A DNA stretch of 64,000 bases from contig CAWJBD010000004.1 of the NCBI GenBank assembly GCA_963841045.1, forward strand, positions 1 to 64,000, in the 5' to 3' direction. The notes beneath the pieces are model-generated. The model saw nothing but the letters and a program-made list of their open reading frames with translations. It searched no databases and was not told the DNA's origin. Of the stretch, positions 1 to 9,565 are shown piece after piece (the first letter of the stretch is position 1; the number at the start of each line of letters is the position of its first letter). Position numbers and translations under genes: made by a program. This DNA is from Aalborgiella sp963841045. Its GTDB lineage: Bacteria > Pseudomonadota > Gammaproteobacteria > Burkholderiales > Burkholderiaceae_C.

Positions 1-96
1 TATTGTGCTGGCCTGAACTAAGCAGCCCTATTCAAAGCAAAAACTCATTCGTAAAATGATGCTCTCAAAGCAAACATCCCCTCAGTCTATTCATGA

Positions 97-122
97 CCCC
101 CCCCCCCCCCCCCCCCCCCCCA
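97..122. repeat. Poly-C homopolymer tract
   Basis: About 26 consecutive C residues followed directly by a short A run. It lies 3' of the minus-strand algal-type gene. On the minus strand this is a G run that could form a quadruplex, and its exact length is unreliable by any sequencing method. Nothing else that I can name lies in bases 1-230. Confidence 0.9.
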
Positions 123-230
123 AAAAAAACAAGCACCCCCCAAAGCCCAAAGAAGAAGATACGAGCCTGCGCAGTCCCTACAGTGTTCCATGCCCAAAGC
201 CCTTGAATGTTGCAGCCAAGCAACTATAAT

Positions 231-692
231 CTATGCGGGAGGTGCTGCACTCTTCTTTGCAATGGGTGGGCGGGCAGCTTTGGCAATAGGCCCCAAAACG
301 TTCCGCACATAGCCTGAGACCATCTTGTCAGTATCTCGCGCGAGCCTCTCCACATCCAGCTGCTGGGCTGCTCTCCTGTTTGTGACTGGATATCTAGGCT
401 TTGACATCTCTGTGGCTTTCAACTGTATGGCCTCATACCCCAGCAGCATTTCCGCCCACCTCTGGCGCAACCCTTTGCGCCATGCTGTCCCTTCTGCCTC
501 TAGGTCCAGGAACCCAGGGATACCCTTGTTGGGCTGCCCAACCTCGAACAGGTCACAGAATGCCACCACGCTGCCAATGGTTTGCAACTCTGGAAATGGC
601 CTTATGCCATTCCACCCAGTGCGTGCAGCTGCTGCGCGTGGCTGAGGCAAGTCTGCCTCCTGTGGAGCAGCGGATGGACCACTGTCGACTCC
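231..692 (-). CDS. Terminal exon of the eukaryotic gene
   Basis: The acceptor AG is at 694-693 after a T-rich tract, and the exon reads 153 codons in phase 0 to a TAG stop at 231-233. The residues encode an Ala/Pro-rich linker, then a more ordered stretch of about 90 residues with acidic and aromatic positions (including CDLFEVGQPNKGIPGFLDLE and WRKGLRQRWAEMLLGYEA), then a Lys/Ala/Pro-rich tail. I recognise no family. This exon probably carries the only globular domain of the protein. Confidence 0.55.
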   Translation of the reverse strand, partial: GVDSGPSAAPQEADLPQPRAAAARTGWNGIRPFPELQTIGSVVAFCDLFEVGQPNKGIPGFLDLEAEGTAWRKGLRQRWAEMLLGYEAIQLKATEMSKPRYPVTNRRAAQQLDVERLARDTDKMVSGYVRNVLGPIAKAARPPIAKKSAAPPA

Positions 693-2491
693 CTGTCAAA
701 ACAAACAGATAGTTTCACAAGCAGGCAATTTGCAAATTAGCTTCAAATATCAGGGAGGCTCTCAGTACTCTCGAGAATATGTAGCTCAACAGTGAATTGC
801 CAAACTATAAGAGCAATATACTGCATTGTCAATTGTTCAAATATTAGGGGGAGGACGGGGTTTCAATTAATTCAAAGCTAAGGGGAGTACCACGCATGCA
901 AAGCATAAAAAATAAATGCTAAATTTCGGCGCATTTTGTTTCATCGCGGGCGCCAAATAAACTATCAGCCAAACAGAAATTGTCCACACCTGTGAAGGGC
1001 CTCCGTTCCACATTGGCATGCCTGGCTGGTGGCCGGCTTGTCCTGTCATGCTCGGGTAGGGGCCTAGATGGGAGGAACAAATAGCCCTGTCAATCTAAAG
1101 AATTGTGCTCAAGAAATAGAGGGATCATCAAGTCTGTTGAATCAAGAAACCACAAAGAAAAATAAGAACAGGAATGCCGGATACTGTTCATGACAGGCCT
1201 CACCGTTGCCGCCGGCGAAGCCGCCGAACATCGGCGCCTGTCCCCCGGTCTGGTACGCGCCTGGGAACATAAATGCACCCATTGAAATTCCAGCCTCCCG
1301 GTTATGAAAAAATAACGCGACAGGAATGCCGGATACTGTTCATGACAGGCCTCACCGTTGCCGCCGGCGAAGCCGCCGAACATCGGCGCCTGTCCCCCGG
1401 TCTGGTACGCGCCTGGGAACATAAATGCACCCATTGAAATTCCAGCCTCCCAGTTAAGAAAAATAACACGACAGGAATGCCGGATACTGTTCATGACAGG
1501 CCTCACCGTTGCCGCCGGCGAAGCCGCCGAACATCGGCGCCTGTCCCCCGGTCTGGTACGCGCCTGGGAACATAAATGCACCCATTGAAATTCCAGCCTC
1601 CCAGTTAAGAAAAATAACACGACAGGAATGCCGGATACTGTTCATGACAGGCCTCACCGTTGCCGCCGGCGAAGCCGCCGAACATCGGCGCCTGTCCCCC
1701 GGTCTGGTACGCGCCTGGAAACATAAATGCACCCATTGAAATTCCAGCCTCCCAGTTAAGAAAAATAACACGACAGGAATGCCGGATACTGTTCATGACA
1801 GGCCTCACCGTTGCCGCCGGCGAAGCCGCCGAACATCGGCGCCTGTCCCCCGGCGGTCTGGTACGCGCCTGAGAACAAAAATGCAGCCATTGGAATTCCA
1901 GCCTTCCAGCCCAGAAACCAGAAAGGAAAATAACAACAGAAAGATCAGATACTTTTCATGAAAGGACTCACCGTTGCCTCCGGCGAAGCCGCCGAACATC
2001 GGCGCCTGTCCCACGGTCTGGTACGAGCCTGAGGAAAGAAATGCATGCATTAACATCCCTACCTTTCAACCCCAAGATTCCAGAAAGAAACAGTACAGTA
2101 CATAAATGGAATGAAAAGAAAAATAGGCCTCACCGTTGGCCCCTGCAAAGCTGCTGGGCACCACTGCTTGTGCCGCCATGCTTGGATAGGTGACTGGGGG
2201 CAAACAGGACAACCATTTCAATCCCCTTGACTGATATCCTAGAAAAGAAAAAATGGAAGACAATATAGGCTACAACATGCAGTAGAACTCACACTATTGC
2301 AGGGATACTGTGCTAGCAAATATAAAGCACGGCTTACTGATCTCAAAGTATTGCAAAGTACTAGCAAGGGTGAATAACCAAACACAACCAAGACAAGACA
2401 CCCGGGAGAATATGCATCTCCAAAATATAGTAATTGATGTCAGGACCTTGAAATTTCAGAAAGTCCACTTATGTTCACCCCTGGTCTCACC
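231..2491 (-). CDS. Spliced eukaryotic gene with repeated small exons (5' end missing)
   Basis: I do not recognise the product. Minus-strand exons bounded by AG and GT read in one consistent frame: (start uncertain)-2491, 2193-2134, 2028-1972, 1868-1809, 1714-1658, 1563-1507, 1412-1356, 1260-1204, 1063-990 and 692-231. The six exons from 2028 to 1204 are 57 or 60 nt and begin and end in phase 1, so any number can be spliced in frame. They encode a Gly/Gln/Ala-rich module ending in Phe-Ala-Gly-Gly-Asn. The 1063-990 exon shifts from phase 1 to phase 0 and joins the last exon. Introns are 94 to 297 nt. The compact introns, GC-rich exons and low-complexity product suggest a green alga, by inference only. 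The 5' end is lost near the junction with bacterial DNA. Confidence 0.6.
990..1063 (-). CDS. Penultimate exon, variant repeat module
   Basis: This 74-nt exon has acceptor AG at 1065-1064 and donor GT at 989-988. It starts in phase 1 and ends in phase 0, which is exactly what is needed to link the phase-1 repeat exons to the phase-0 terminal exon. It encodes PYPSMTGQAGHQPGMPMWNG plus four more residues, a diverged relative of the repeated module (compare TYPSMAAQA in the 2193-2134 exon). Confidence 0.55.
1169..1924. repeat. Five tandem 151-bp exon-intron units
   Basis: Near-identical units begin at 1169, 1321, 1472, 1623 and 1774, a period of 151 bp (152 for the first step). Each holds one complete exon of the minus-strand gene plus one intron, including donor GTGAGG and acceptor TTCCCAG or TTCTCAG. 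Differences are few: AT for CA around the intron A-tract in the first unit, one base at the fourth acceptor, and a 3-nt in-frame CGG insertion in the fifth exon. Introns are as well conserved as exons, so the duplications are recent or gene-converted. Confidence 0.9.
1972..2193 (-). CDS. Two diverged repeat exons
   Basis: Exon 2028-1972 (57 nt) differs from the tandem units at a few bases and ends at donor GT 1971-1970. Exon 2193-2134 (60 nt, acceptor after CCCCCAG) is more diverged, encoding TYPSMAAQA ... SFAGANG, but keeps the same phase and the same ending. They show that the exon family is older than the five-unit expansion beside it. Confidence 0.5.
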
Positions 2492-2529
2492 ATTGCCCCC
2501 CAATTGACCAGGCCAGATTGAAATCCTCA

Positions 2530-2655
2530 GGGAACGGACTATGAAAACTTAACAGAATTCCAGCGAATAAACAAATTGTCAATTGATTTTTTAAGGTTTT
2601 CATGATAATTTATTTTGCCTGAATAATTCATGAAAATTAAGAAAGGCACTTTTTA
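2530..2655. other. Probable junction between eukaryotic and Bacteroidetes DNA
   Basis: Upstream of about 2,530 the sequence has splice-bounded exons. From 2,656 it encodes a bacterial enzyme on the minus strand. The 126 bp between are AT-rich with no gene. The exact join cannot be placed by eye. Most likely an assembly chimera. Confidence 0.6.
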
Positions 2656-3225
2656 TTAATGTTCCAGCAAAATATCAGAAATGGATGCACCGGCAGGCAC
2701 CATCGGGAAAACATTGTTTTCTTTTCCAACAACTACTTCCAAAACATAAAGCCCGTTGTGGTCGAGCATTTCCTGAATGGCACCTTCCAACTTATCGCGT
2801 GAAGTAACTTTTTGTGATGCAATTCCATAAGATTTGGCGATACCAACAAAATCAGGATTTCTCATCTCGGTAAACGAATAACGCTTTTCGAAAAACATTT
2901 CCTGCCATTGACGTACCATTCCAAGAAAATGGTTATTCATTACAATAATCTTAATATCAAGACCGTACTGCTCAATGGTCCCCAACTCCTGTATTGTCAT
3001 CTGGAAACCACCATCGCCAACAACAGCAAACACCACCCTTTCCGGCGCACCTATTTTTGCTCCCATAGCTGCGGGAAGTGCAAATCCCATGGTTCCCAGC
3101 CCTCCTGAAGTTACATTACTGCGGGTTTTATCTGTAAGTTTTTGTGTATTTGCCCACGAGCCCCAGCAGAGCATAGTTACAACACAAAGTAATACAGCTA
3201 AGGGATAAGAATCGATGATGTACAT
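2656..3225 (-). pseudogene. Permease N-terminus fused to acetolactate synthase C-terminus
   Basis: The first 34 residues (from 3225) match the start of the ureide-permease-like transporter encoded at 5136-6134: the segment CWGSWANTQKL here corresponds to CWGSWGNTQKL there. From about 3,123 the frame continues into the TPP-binding domain of a large acetolactate synthase subunit (IlvB type): TSGGLGTMGFALPAAMGAK, then GDGG and, 26 residues on, the paired NN of the TPP motif. The IlvB part ends normally at the stop 2656. No natural protein should join these families this way, so this is a rearrangement or misassembly using a second copy of the permease gene. The enzyme part lacks its first two domains and cannot work alone. 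Confidence 0.75.
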
Positions 3226-3339
3226 AAATTTTAGTTTAAAGTTTAAAGTTAGCAACCATTTCTATATAAACTTGTACATAATGACAGAAAATAAAACAAT
3301 AATGTAAGTTCTGGCATAATCCTGCTTAATAAAAACACA

Positions 3340-5113
3340 TTATTCCATTGTAGCTTTTCTGTTCGAACTATTTGCACTTCCACCTTTACCGTTAATGATG
3401 CTTTTTACGATACTTTCCTTATTTCCGTTCAACCAAAAAATGACTTTATGGTAAAACCCATTTTCTACTGTTGATGGAGTTTCAATGGCCTGATCAACAA
3501 TCACCGGGGCATCGTAAAAAACATTATAAATGCCTAAACCCCATGCCTGGTGGGTTTTTACCTGATCACCAACCTTGTAAGATGCATATCCATTGATTCC
3601 ATCATGTTTCCAGGCTTCGAGTGATGGAACATCATAAGCCATTTCGCTTTGATAAAAATAAACCCGTCCGTTTTCACCATTCCAAATGGTTTGATATTCC
3701 TGAAAATGCTCATTAAACAGACCATAAATGGTAACGTTGTCGCCATTAACAATCAATCCGTTGGCACATTTACTTTTGTCCCAGCCTACACCATCACCAT
3801 GGTCGGCTCTCCAAAACCACAAGTGATCAACAAAAACATTATTACTGTTGATCAACAAGACAATGTGACGCTGATCCTTCATGAGAGACCGCCAACACGG
3901 AAAAATACATCATATAAAAAGGCTAGGATTTGCTTGATGATTCTTTTTAGATTTGGTTTCTCCAACCTGCATGAGTGTTTCTGAGGGAATTGATGATGCA
4001 TCAATCAGTAAACTGGCAATAGTTACGCCATCAACATCCGAAACTTCAATTGCTTTATTCCCTTTTTCAGGAACGAGTGTTGCCATTCCAATTCCCATCA
4101 CAACTGAACCTTGATGAGTAATCTTCAGACTTTCGCTTAAGGAATAGATTCCTGGTGTAAAAAGTATGTGTTTCCCTTTTTTCAAAGCTTTATTAATTGA
4201 TTTAGCATTGTCAAAACCTGATTTCGCTAGATATAAAATTCATCAATCGAAATTGTCTTTTCGCTGCTATTTTGATTTTCCCAATCAACTCCGATTGAAT
4301 TTTGTTTCAAAGCGGGTATTTTCAAACTATAATTTCCTTCGGCATAAATCCAGTAAGGTTTTTCACGCACTTCAGGGGTTTCTTTAATAGTGGTAACAGG
4401 CTTATCCGGCCAGTTCTCCTTCGGAGCATTGACAACTCCCACATATACCATATTCCAAACTCCTCCTTCCCATTTTTTAAAAACAGAATTTCTTGTTAAC
4501 CATTGTTGTTGCGAACCTGAAAATACCGTTCCATCAATTTTACAATCTGCCATAAAACCTCCGCTGGAAGCACCGTCAATAACTTCAAATTTCCTTTAAC
4601 ATAAACTCGACGTAAAGGAGCCGCCTGCGAAACTGCCCAGGTATTGGTTGAATCAATAGTAGGAACTATGGTTAAATTCTCGGCTGTACGCCAAAAATTA
4701 CATAAAACATGACCTCCTTGGTTGCGTTAGACCTTACTGCACCAACAATCACCACATCTTCGGGCGAATTGTCCCAAACCCATAATGTGCATGTAATAAC
4801 CAACCCTGACATCTAAGTGATAAGTTCCGGGTTTAAACAGCAGTGCATAACGGTTTTTTGAAAACTCATTCGTTGGATAGACCTGCCCGGCATAAATTGT
4901 ATCTATTAGTGTCTGAATTTCTGCCATATCCATAGAAGGATCGAAGACAAAAGCATTTTTACCAAACAAAGTCTGATTATACTTTCCCGCAATGGACTTT
5001 ACATTTCCAGACAATGGAACGGTATTGTTTCGGTTATCGAAGTTTTGAGAAAATCCAACCTGTATTCCCCAAAAAAGAAACAGCAGATTTAATGAAAGAA
5101 CTCTGGGTTTCAT
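3340..5113 (-). pseudogene. Secreted right-handed beta-helix protein, several frameshifts
   Basis: Reading pieces at 5113-4727, 4553-4227, 4185-3910 and 3882-3340 follow one another in different frames and together resemble one bacterial pectate-lyase-like secreted protein, of the family often labelled 'adenylyl cyclase' or 'coagulation factor 5/8 type' in databases. The N-terminus has a signal peptide (LLFLFWGIQVGFSQ). Recognisable stretches are FDPSMDMAEIQTLID, ALLFKPGTYH, FSGSQQQWLTRNS and VNAPKENWPD. The C-terminal part contains NNVFVDHLWFWRADHGDGVG, typical beta-helix rungs. At least three indels break it, perhaps through sequencing error. It lies last in the operon after the permease gene and may act on a polysaccharide, but no substrate can be read from the sequence. 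Confidence 0.6.
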
Positions 5114-5135
5114 ATTTTAAACATCTAATTGTTAT

Positions 5136-6134
5136 TTAAGTGCCTGCGTAAACCAATAGTGCCAAACCGACCAGGTATAACAGGAACATGAAAAGTATTA
5201 GCATATTAACCGATTTTGACGCGCCTTTAAATTCTTTCCACACAAAAACGCCCCAAAGCGCTGCAATCAGTGTAGCGCCCTGTCCCAATCCGTACGAAAT
5301 GGCAAATCCTGCTTTACCCGAAGCAATAATGCTGAAAGACATGCCAATGTTCCAGATTACACCTCCAAGAACACCTGTTAGGTGAACCCCCAAACTTCCT
5401 TTTTTATAATCCTGAAATGACAAAGGCCCTCCTTCGAAGGGTTTCTTCATGATGATATAATTGAACAGGAAATTGCTGATTAATACCCCAATTGCAAAAA
5501 AGAAAAGTGCAGTGTAAGGAGTTAGTTTTCCTGCTTCAGGCGCTTCGAAACTGATGACCATCGAACTGGCCACAAAACGATAAAAAAGCGCCATTAATAC
5601 TCCGGCTAAAATTGACAGAAGGATTCCTTTTCCTGAAACTTTCTTTAATGATGAACTGTGTTTTTTATATGCTATTGCATCAATAATTATTGCAGCAACA
5701 ATAAGTGCAACTCCGGCAAAAAGCCATATCGCGTTGCCCTGAGGTGCAAAAAAATAGTTGATAATCACACCCAGCGCCAGAGCAATGCCAACTCCAACCG
5801 GAAAAGCCACAGCCATACCTGCAATTGCCATTGCTGCTACCAGCAATATGTTTGAAGCATTAAAAATAATGCCTCCCAGAATGGCATTCCCAACGTTCCC
5901 CGATTCGGCCTGATAAATGTCATCCAAAAATCCCCTGCCATTTTCACCTGTACTTCCCATTGTAAATCCGAGTAAAAGTGAAAACAGAACAATGCCAATT
6001 ACATAATCCCAGTAAAACAATTCGAAGCGCCAGGTTTTACCTGCAAGCTTTTGTGTGTTGCCCCATGATCCCCAGCAGAGCATTGTAACAACACAGAATA
6101 TGATGGCCAGTGAATAACTTTGAATTATATACAT
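5136..6134 (-). CDS. Ureide-permease/DMT-like sugar or nucleoside transporter
   Basis: An inner membrane protein of about 332 residues with roughly ten hydrophobic segments, in the drug/metabolite transporter superfamily and closest in my reading to the ureide permease/RhaT-like group (CWGSWGNTQKLAGKTWRFEL, then an FYWDY element). I chose the ATG at 6134, which follows the stop of the preceding gene by 4 bp; an upstream ATG at 6152 would overlap that gene. Placement between an ADP-ribosylglycohydrolase-like gene and a beta-helix gene, with ribokinase upstream, suggests it imports a nucleoside, ribose or a related breakdown product. A truncated second copy of its N-terminus lies at 3225. Confidence 0.75.
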   Translation of the reverse strand: MYIIQSYSLAIIFCVVTMLCWGSWGNTQKLAGKTWRFELFYWDYVIGIVLFSLLLGFTMGSTGENGRGFLDDIYQAESGNVGNAILGGIIFNASNILLVAAMAIAGMAVAFPVGVGIALALGVIINYFFAPQGNAIWLFAGVALIVAAIIIDAIAYKKHSSSLKKVSGKGILLSILAGVLMALFYRFVASSMVISFEAPEAGKLTPYTALFFFAIGVLISNFLFNYIIMKKPFEGGPLSFQDYKKGSLGVHLTGVLGGVIWNIGMSFSIIASGKAGFAISYGLGQGATLIAALWGVFVWKEFKGASKSVNMLILFMFLLYLVGLALLVYAGT

Positions 6135-6138
6135 TGTG

Positions 6139-7713
6139 TTATTTTTTATCAAAAATGATTGCTTTTGTTATATACACGTTTGTTCCTTCAGCCTCAGGCC
6201 GTTTTTCGCCTTTCACTACTAATTTTACAACATGATCGCCGGGCTGAAGATTTAAAATATGCCACATACTTGTTGTGTGTTGCTGGTTGGCAAAAAAGTA
6301 ATAGGTATCAATTGTTCTGTGCAATTTGCCGTCAACAAAAACATCGGCTTTGCCACCGTCTTTGTACCAGTTTCCTTCGATAGATATGCCGGTCCCATAG
6401 AAATTCAACTCTGCTGAATCTCCTGCTTTTCCTGAAACCATTGATTGTTTTTCAATTTTCTTCTGCCAGTTGGTTATTTCGTGTACTGCCCAATTTCCAG
6501 CATATTTCCATGCTGTTGAATCGAAAGGAATTGTGCTTTTAAAAGCAGTATTCGGATAAGAAACTTCCAATGGCAGAGGTTGGGGTTGCTGGACCTTTAT
6601 CGAAATCTCTTTTTCGGTTACTTTACCACCCTCTTTTTGAATCAGTTCGAGCGCGTATTTGTATGTACTTTCAACTGCTGAATTGAAGGAGTACGTTGTA
6701 TGAATAAACAGCGAGTCGCCAACTGCTACAACACCTTCCTGCATATCTTTGGGCAATCCGCTAAAACCATTTATTACTCCAAGTACTGCCATTGCATTTG
6801 ATGGATTACAATCCGAATCCTGTCCGCATCGGGTTGAAATTTCCATTGTTTTCATCGGGTCGCCGTTTCCATATATTAATCCCATTGCAATGTATGCGCC
6901 ATTGAGAGTAGCATCGATATTGAAATTCTGGCCTGCGCCGCAAATATCTAATTTACCCCATTTCACTTCGAGTTCGTTCCAGGCAGATCTCCAATCGGTT
7001 GGGAACTGTTTGTGATATTGAATCACATCCTGAATGATTGCGTAATAGGCACTTTCTTTAGGAAGCGACTGGCATGCTTTATCGATTAGGGTTGGAATAT
7101 CAGACTCAAAAAAAGCTTCGCAATAGAGTGCCGCAACAAAAATACCTCCGTAAACGCCATCACCGTAATTCATTATGTGACCAATTTTATCAGCCATTTT
7201 AGTTGCAGTTTGAGGCATTCCGGGGCACATAAAGCCGAGATAATCCGATTCTATCTGAAAATCGATATCGTCGGCATGCATACTAAACTCGGGGCTTCCC
7301 GACTGGGGAGGAAAAATACTGTCGAAATAGTTTTTACGCGCCTGCATATTGGCATGCCATAACATATACCCTGCTTTGGCAAGCAGTTCGTGAAACTTTT
7401 TTGCGGGAGCATCGATTCCGTATTTATCCATTGCCATTAAAAAAGTGAGCTGTACATAAATATCGTCCTGCCACTTACTTCCATAAATGTCTTTGGTTGT
7501 CCATTTTATTGAGTCTTCGAATGTTTTACTCAAAGCCCTGAACTCGGTTGGAGCACCGTATGTAACACCAATCATTTTACCGGCCCATCCTCCGGCAATT
7601 TTATCTTTTAAAACTTCAGGCGAAATGGGTTTTAATTCCTGGGCCGGATTATTATTCCTACAGGAAATCATTGCCAAAACCAGGATACACGCGATAAATA
7701 GTTTGTTTCTCAT
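6139..7713 (-). CDS. ADP-ribosylglycohydrolase-family lipoprotein
   Basis: 524 residues. A lipoprotein signal peptide ends in a lipobox (AMISC at about residue 18), so it is exported and lipid-anchored. Residues 30-350 have the ADP-ribosylglycohydrolase fold signatures: GGWAGKMIGVTYGAPTEF, DDIYVQLTFL near residue 84, HADDIDFQIESD near 144, and CGQDSDCNPSNAMAVLG near 285, supplying the acidic metal ligands. The C-terminal 140 residues look like a galactose-binding-like beta-sandwich (VDGKLHRTIDTYYF). The known family splits ADP-ribosyl or related N-glycosidic bonds. With ribokinase and a permease beside it, release of ribose from nucleosides or ADP-ribose is plausible. The permease gene follows within 5 bp. 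Confidence 0.8.
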   Translation of the reverse strand: MRNKLFIACILVLAMISCRNNNPAQELKPISPEVLKDKIAGGWAGKMIGVTYGAPTEFRALSKTFEDSIKWTTKDIYGSKWQDDIYVQLTFLMAMDKYGIDAPAKKFHELLAKAGYMLWHANMQARKNYFDSIFPPQSGSPEFSMHADDIDFQIESDYLGFMCPGMPQTATKMADKIGHIMNYGDGVYGGIFVAALYCEAFFESDIPTLIDKACQSLPKESAYYAIIQDVIQYHKQFPTDWRSAWNELEVKWGKLDICGAGQNFNIDATLNGAYIAMGLIYGNGDPMKTMEISTRCGQDSDCNPSNAMAVLGVINGFSGLPKDMQEGVVAVGDSLFIHTTYSFNSAVESTYKYALELIQKEGGKVTEKEISIKVQQPQPLPLEVSYPNTAFKSTIPFDSTAWKYAGNWAVHEITNWQKKIEKQSMVSGKAGDSAELNFYGTGISIEGNWYKDGGKADVFVDGKLHRTIDTYYFFANQQHTTSMWHILNLQPGDHVVKLVVKGEKRPEAEGTNVYITKAIIFDKK

Positions 7714-7751
7714 AATATTGATTTTTAATTAGAATTTGATTTTTATTGAAC

Positions 7752-8682
7752 TTAAGTATTGAAATCCCAGGCATCCACTTCTGTCCGATAAGGCGCTGAT
7801 GATTGGGCTCCTTGTCTCGTAACCGAAATAGCCGCTGCTTTACTGGCAAATTTTATTGCATCAGTTAGCTTCTGCCCTTCGGAAATGGCAATTGACAAAG
7901 CTGCGCAAAAACAATCACCGGCAGCAGTTGTATCGGTGGCAATTACTTTAAACGCAGGAATAAAATCGATTTGCTCCCCATCGAATAGCAATGCTCCTTT
8001 ACTTCCAAGTGTAATAATTACTTTTTCCACACCCAATGCATGAATTCGTCGGGCTGCTTCAATGGCCGAATCTTTGTCTGTGACTTTTATTCCCGAAATA
8101 ATCTCCGATTCGGTTTCATTTGGTACAATGATGTCAATATTATTCAATAAGGCTTTTGTCAATTGCAGAGCAGGAGCCGGAGCAGGATTAAGAATCACTG
8201 TTTTTCCTTTATCTTTAGCTAATTTGGCAGCAAATTCTACACTTTCAAGCGGAATTTCCAATTGCATAAGCACAATATCAGCTTGCCCGATTGCTTCTTC
8301 TGCCGATTTTAATATCAGCAGGCAGTAATAAACTATTCGCACCCGAAGCTACCGAAATGCAATTTTCAGCATTTTCATCAACAAAAATCAATGCAACACC
8401 CGAAGGCTCATCAAGGTCTGAAAAGACGTAAGAAGTATCAATTTTCTCCTTTTCAAAAATTTGCTTCGATTGATGTCCAAAAATATCATTTCCTGTTTTA
8501 CAAATAAAGGTAACATCGCCACCCAGTCGTGCACATGCTACTGCCTGATTTGCTCCTTTTCCGCCCGGATTCATGAAAAAAGTACCTCCCAATATGGTTT
8601 CCCCTGCACGAGGTATGTGTTTCGACTTAATAACCATGTCGGTATTGGAGCTGCCTATAACTAAAATTTTTTTTCTATCCAT
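7752..8682 (-). CDS. rbsK: Ribokinase (one frameshift)
   Basis: PfkB-family sugar kinase that phosphorylates ribose to ribose 5-phosphate in the cytoplasm. The N-terminal part (8682 to about 8310) has the ribokinase signature NPGGKGANQAVACARLGG and the substrate motif GSSNTDM. The C-terminal part (about 8310 to 7752) has NETESEI and the ATP/anion-hole motif DTTAAGDCF, where DTxGAGD is usual. One base is inserted near 8,309: ADIK should continue KSAEEAIGQAD but the frame runs to IGRRSNRAS. The combined length of about 308 residues is normal. It sits between the GH16 and ADP-ribosylglycohydrolase genes. Confidence 0.85.
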
Positions 8683-8700
8683 TGAGTTTCTTTTACAGGG

Positions 8701-9546
8701 TTATTTTTCTCTTTTGGTATAGACCCTAACATAATCTATCTCAAAATTATGAGGAAAAAGTGAATCATCTATTCCTTTCGTTCCACCCCAGTTCCCACCA
8801 ATTGCCAGATTCAAAATAATGTGAAACCGCTTATCAAAGGGCCATGTTTCAAATCCAGTTCCCTCATTTTTGAATGTAAAATAGTGGATGTTATCGAAAT
8901 AGAGGCGATATTCATCAGGCTCCCATTCTAATGCATAAACATGAAAATCGGTATAGTTGGTTGGACAGAAGATTCTTGCATTTTTTTGCGTTCCGATAAC
9001 ATGGTTATACTTTTTCGTGTGTGCCGAACCAACAATTGTATCTGGATCGTATCCAACATTTTCCATGATGTCAATTTCGCCACTTGCAGGCCAGCCGCCA
9101 TAAGCCCAATCCGTTGGGAGCATCCAAATAGCAGGCCATGTACCCAAACCTGTCGGATTTTGGGCTTTTATTTCGAATCGTCCGTACAACCAATCGCCTT
9201 TCCCTTTGGTTATCAACCGAGCCGAAGTAAAAGGTTTACCTTCCATAGAATCTTTCAGAGCCGTAATTGCAAGAAAACCATCCTGTACCCAGGCATTTCT
9301 TTTGTCAGCTATAGTGTAATGCTGGTTTTCGTTATTCCCCCATCCCCATGAATTTCCATCGGTATCGTAGTTCCATTTGGCAGAATCGGGCAGCCCCTCA
9401 TAATTAAACTCATCATTCCATATTAAATCCCATTCACCCGTATTTGTCTTAATGGATAAAAAATCTGTTTTTTTCTCCGTTGTTACGCAACTAATAAGGG
9501 CAATTATCCAAATCAGGCTTGTGGAAAATAATTTTATTTTTTTCAT
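8701..9546 (-). CDS. GH16 family beta-glucanase-like lipoprotein
   Basis: About 281 residues. I start at the ATG at 9546 (MKKIKLF), because the upstream in-frame extension is not signal-like. The signal peptide ends in the lipobox ALISC. The GH16 catalytic motif is intact in ASGEIDIMENVG (ExDxxE: nucleophile Glu, assisting Asp, acid/base Glu). Also seen are WKYDTDG-type and GTWPAIWMLP elements and the C-terminal FHIILNLAIGGNWGG. Family members cut beta-1,3/1,4-glucans such as laminarin, or agar and carrageenan galactans; the LAIGGNWGG and IWMLP pattern fits laminarinase-like enzymes best. It belongs to the operon downstream of SusC/SusD. Confidence 0.85.
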   Translation of the reverse strand: MKKIKLFSTSLIWIIALISCVTTEKKTDFLSIKTNTGEWDLIWNDEFNYEGLPDSAKWNYDTDGNSWGWGNNENQHYTIADKRNAWVQDGFLAITALKDSMEGKPFTSARLITKGKGDWLYGRFEIKAQNPTGLGTWPAIWMLPTDWAYGGWPASGEIDIMENVGYDPDTIVGSAHTKKYNHVIGTQKNARIFCPTNYTDFHVYALEWEPDEYRLYFDNIHYFTFKNEGTGFETWPFDKRFHIILNLAIGGNWGGTKGIDDSLFPHNFEIDYVRVYTKREK

Positions 9547-9565
9547 TTTAATTGGTTTTGTTATT

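Noticed and set aside
1090..1808. Long open frames across the algal tandem repeats on both strands
   Set aside because: They run through introns as well as exons; the 151-bp unit keeps frames open by periodicity only. The splice-bounded model is phase-consistent.
1169..1924. CRISPR-like regular spacing
   Set aside because: The whole 151-bp unit is repeated with no unique spacers, and it contains exon and intron signals.
4166..4599. Several overlapping plus-strand frames in the beta-helix gene
   Set aside because: They are antisense to the fragmented beta-helix coding sequence, whose pieces match one family in order.
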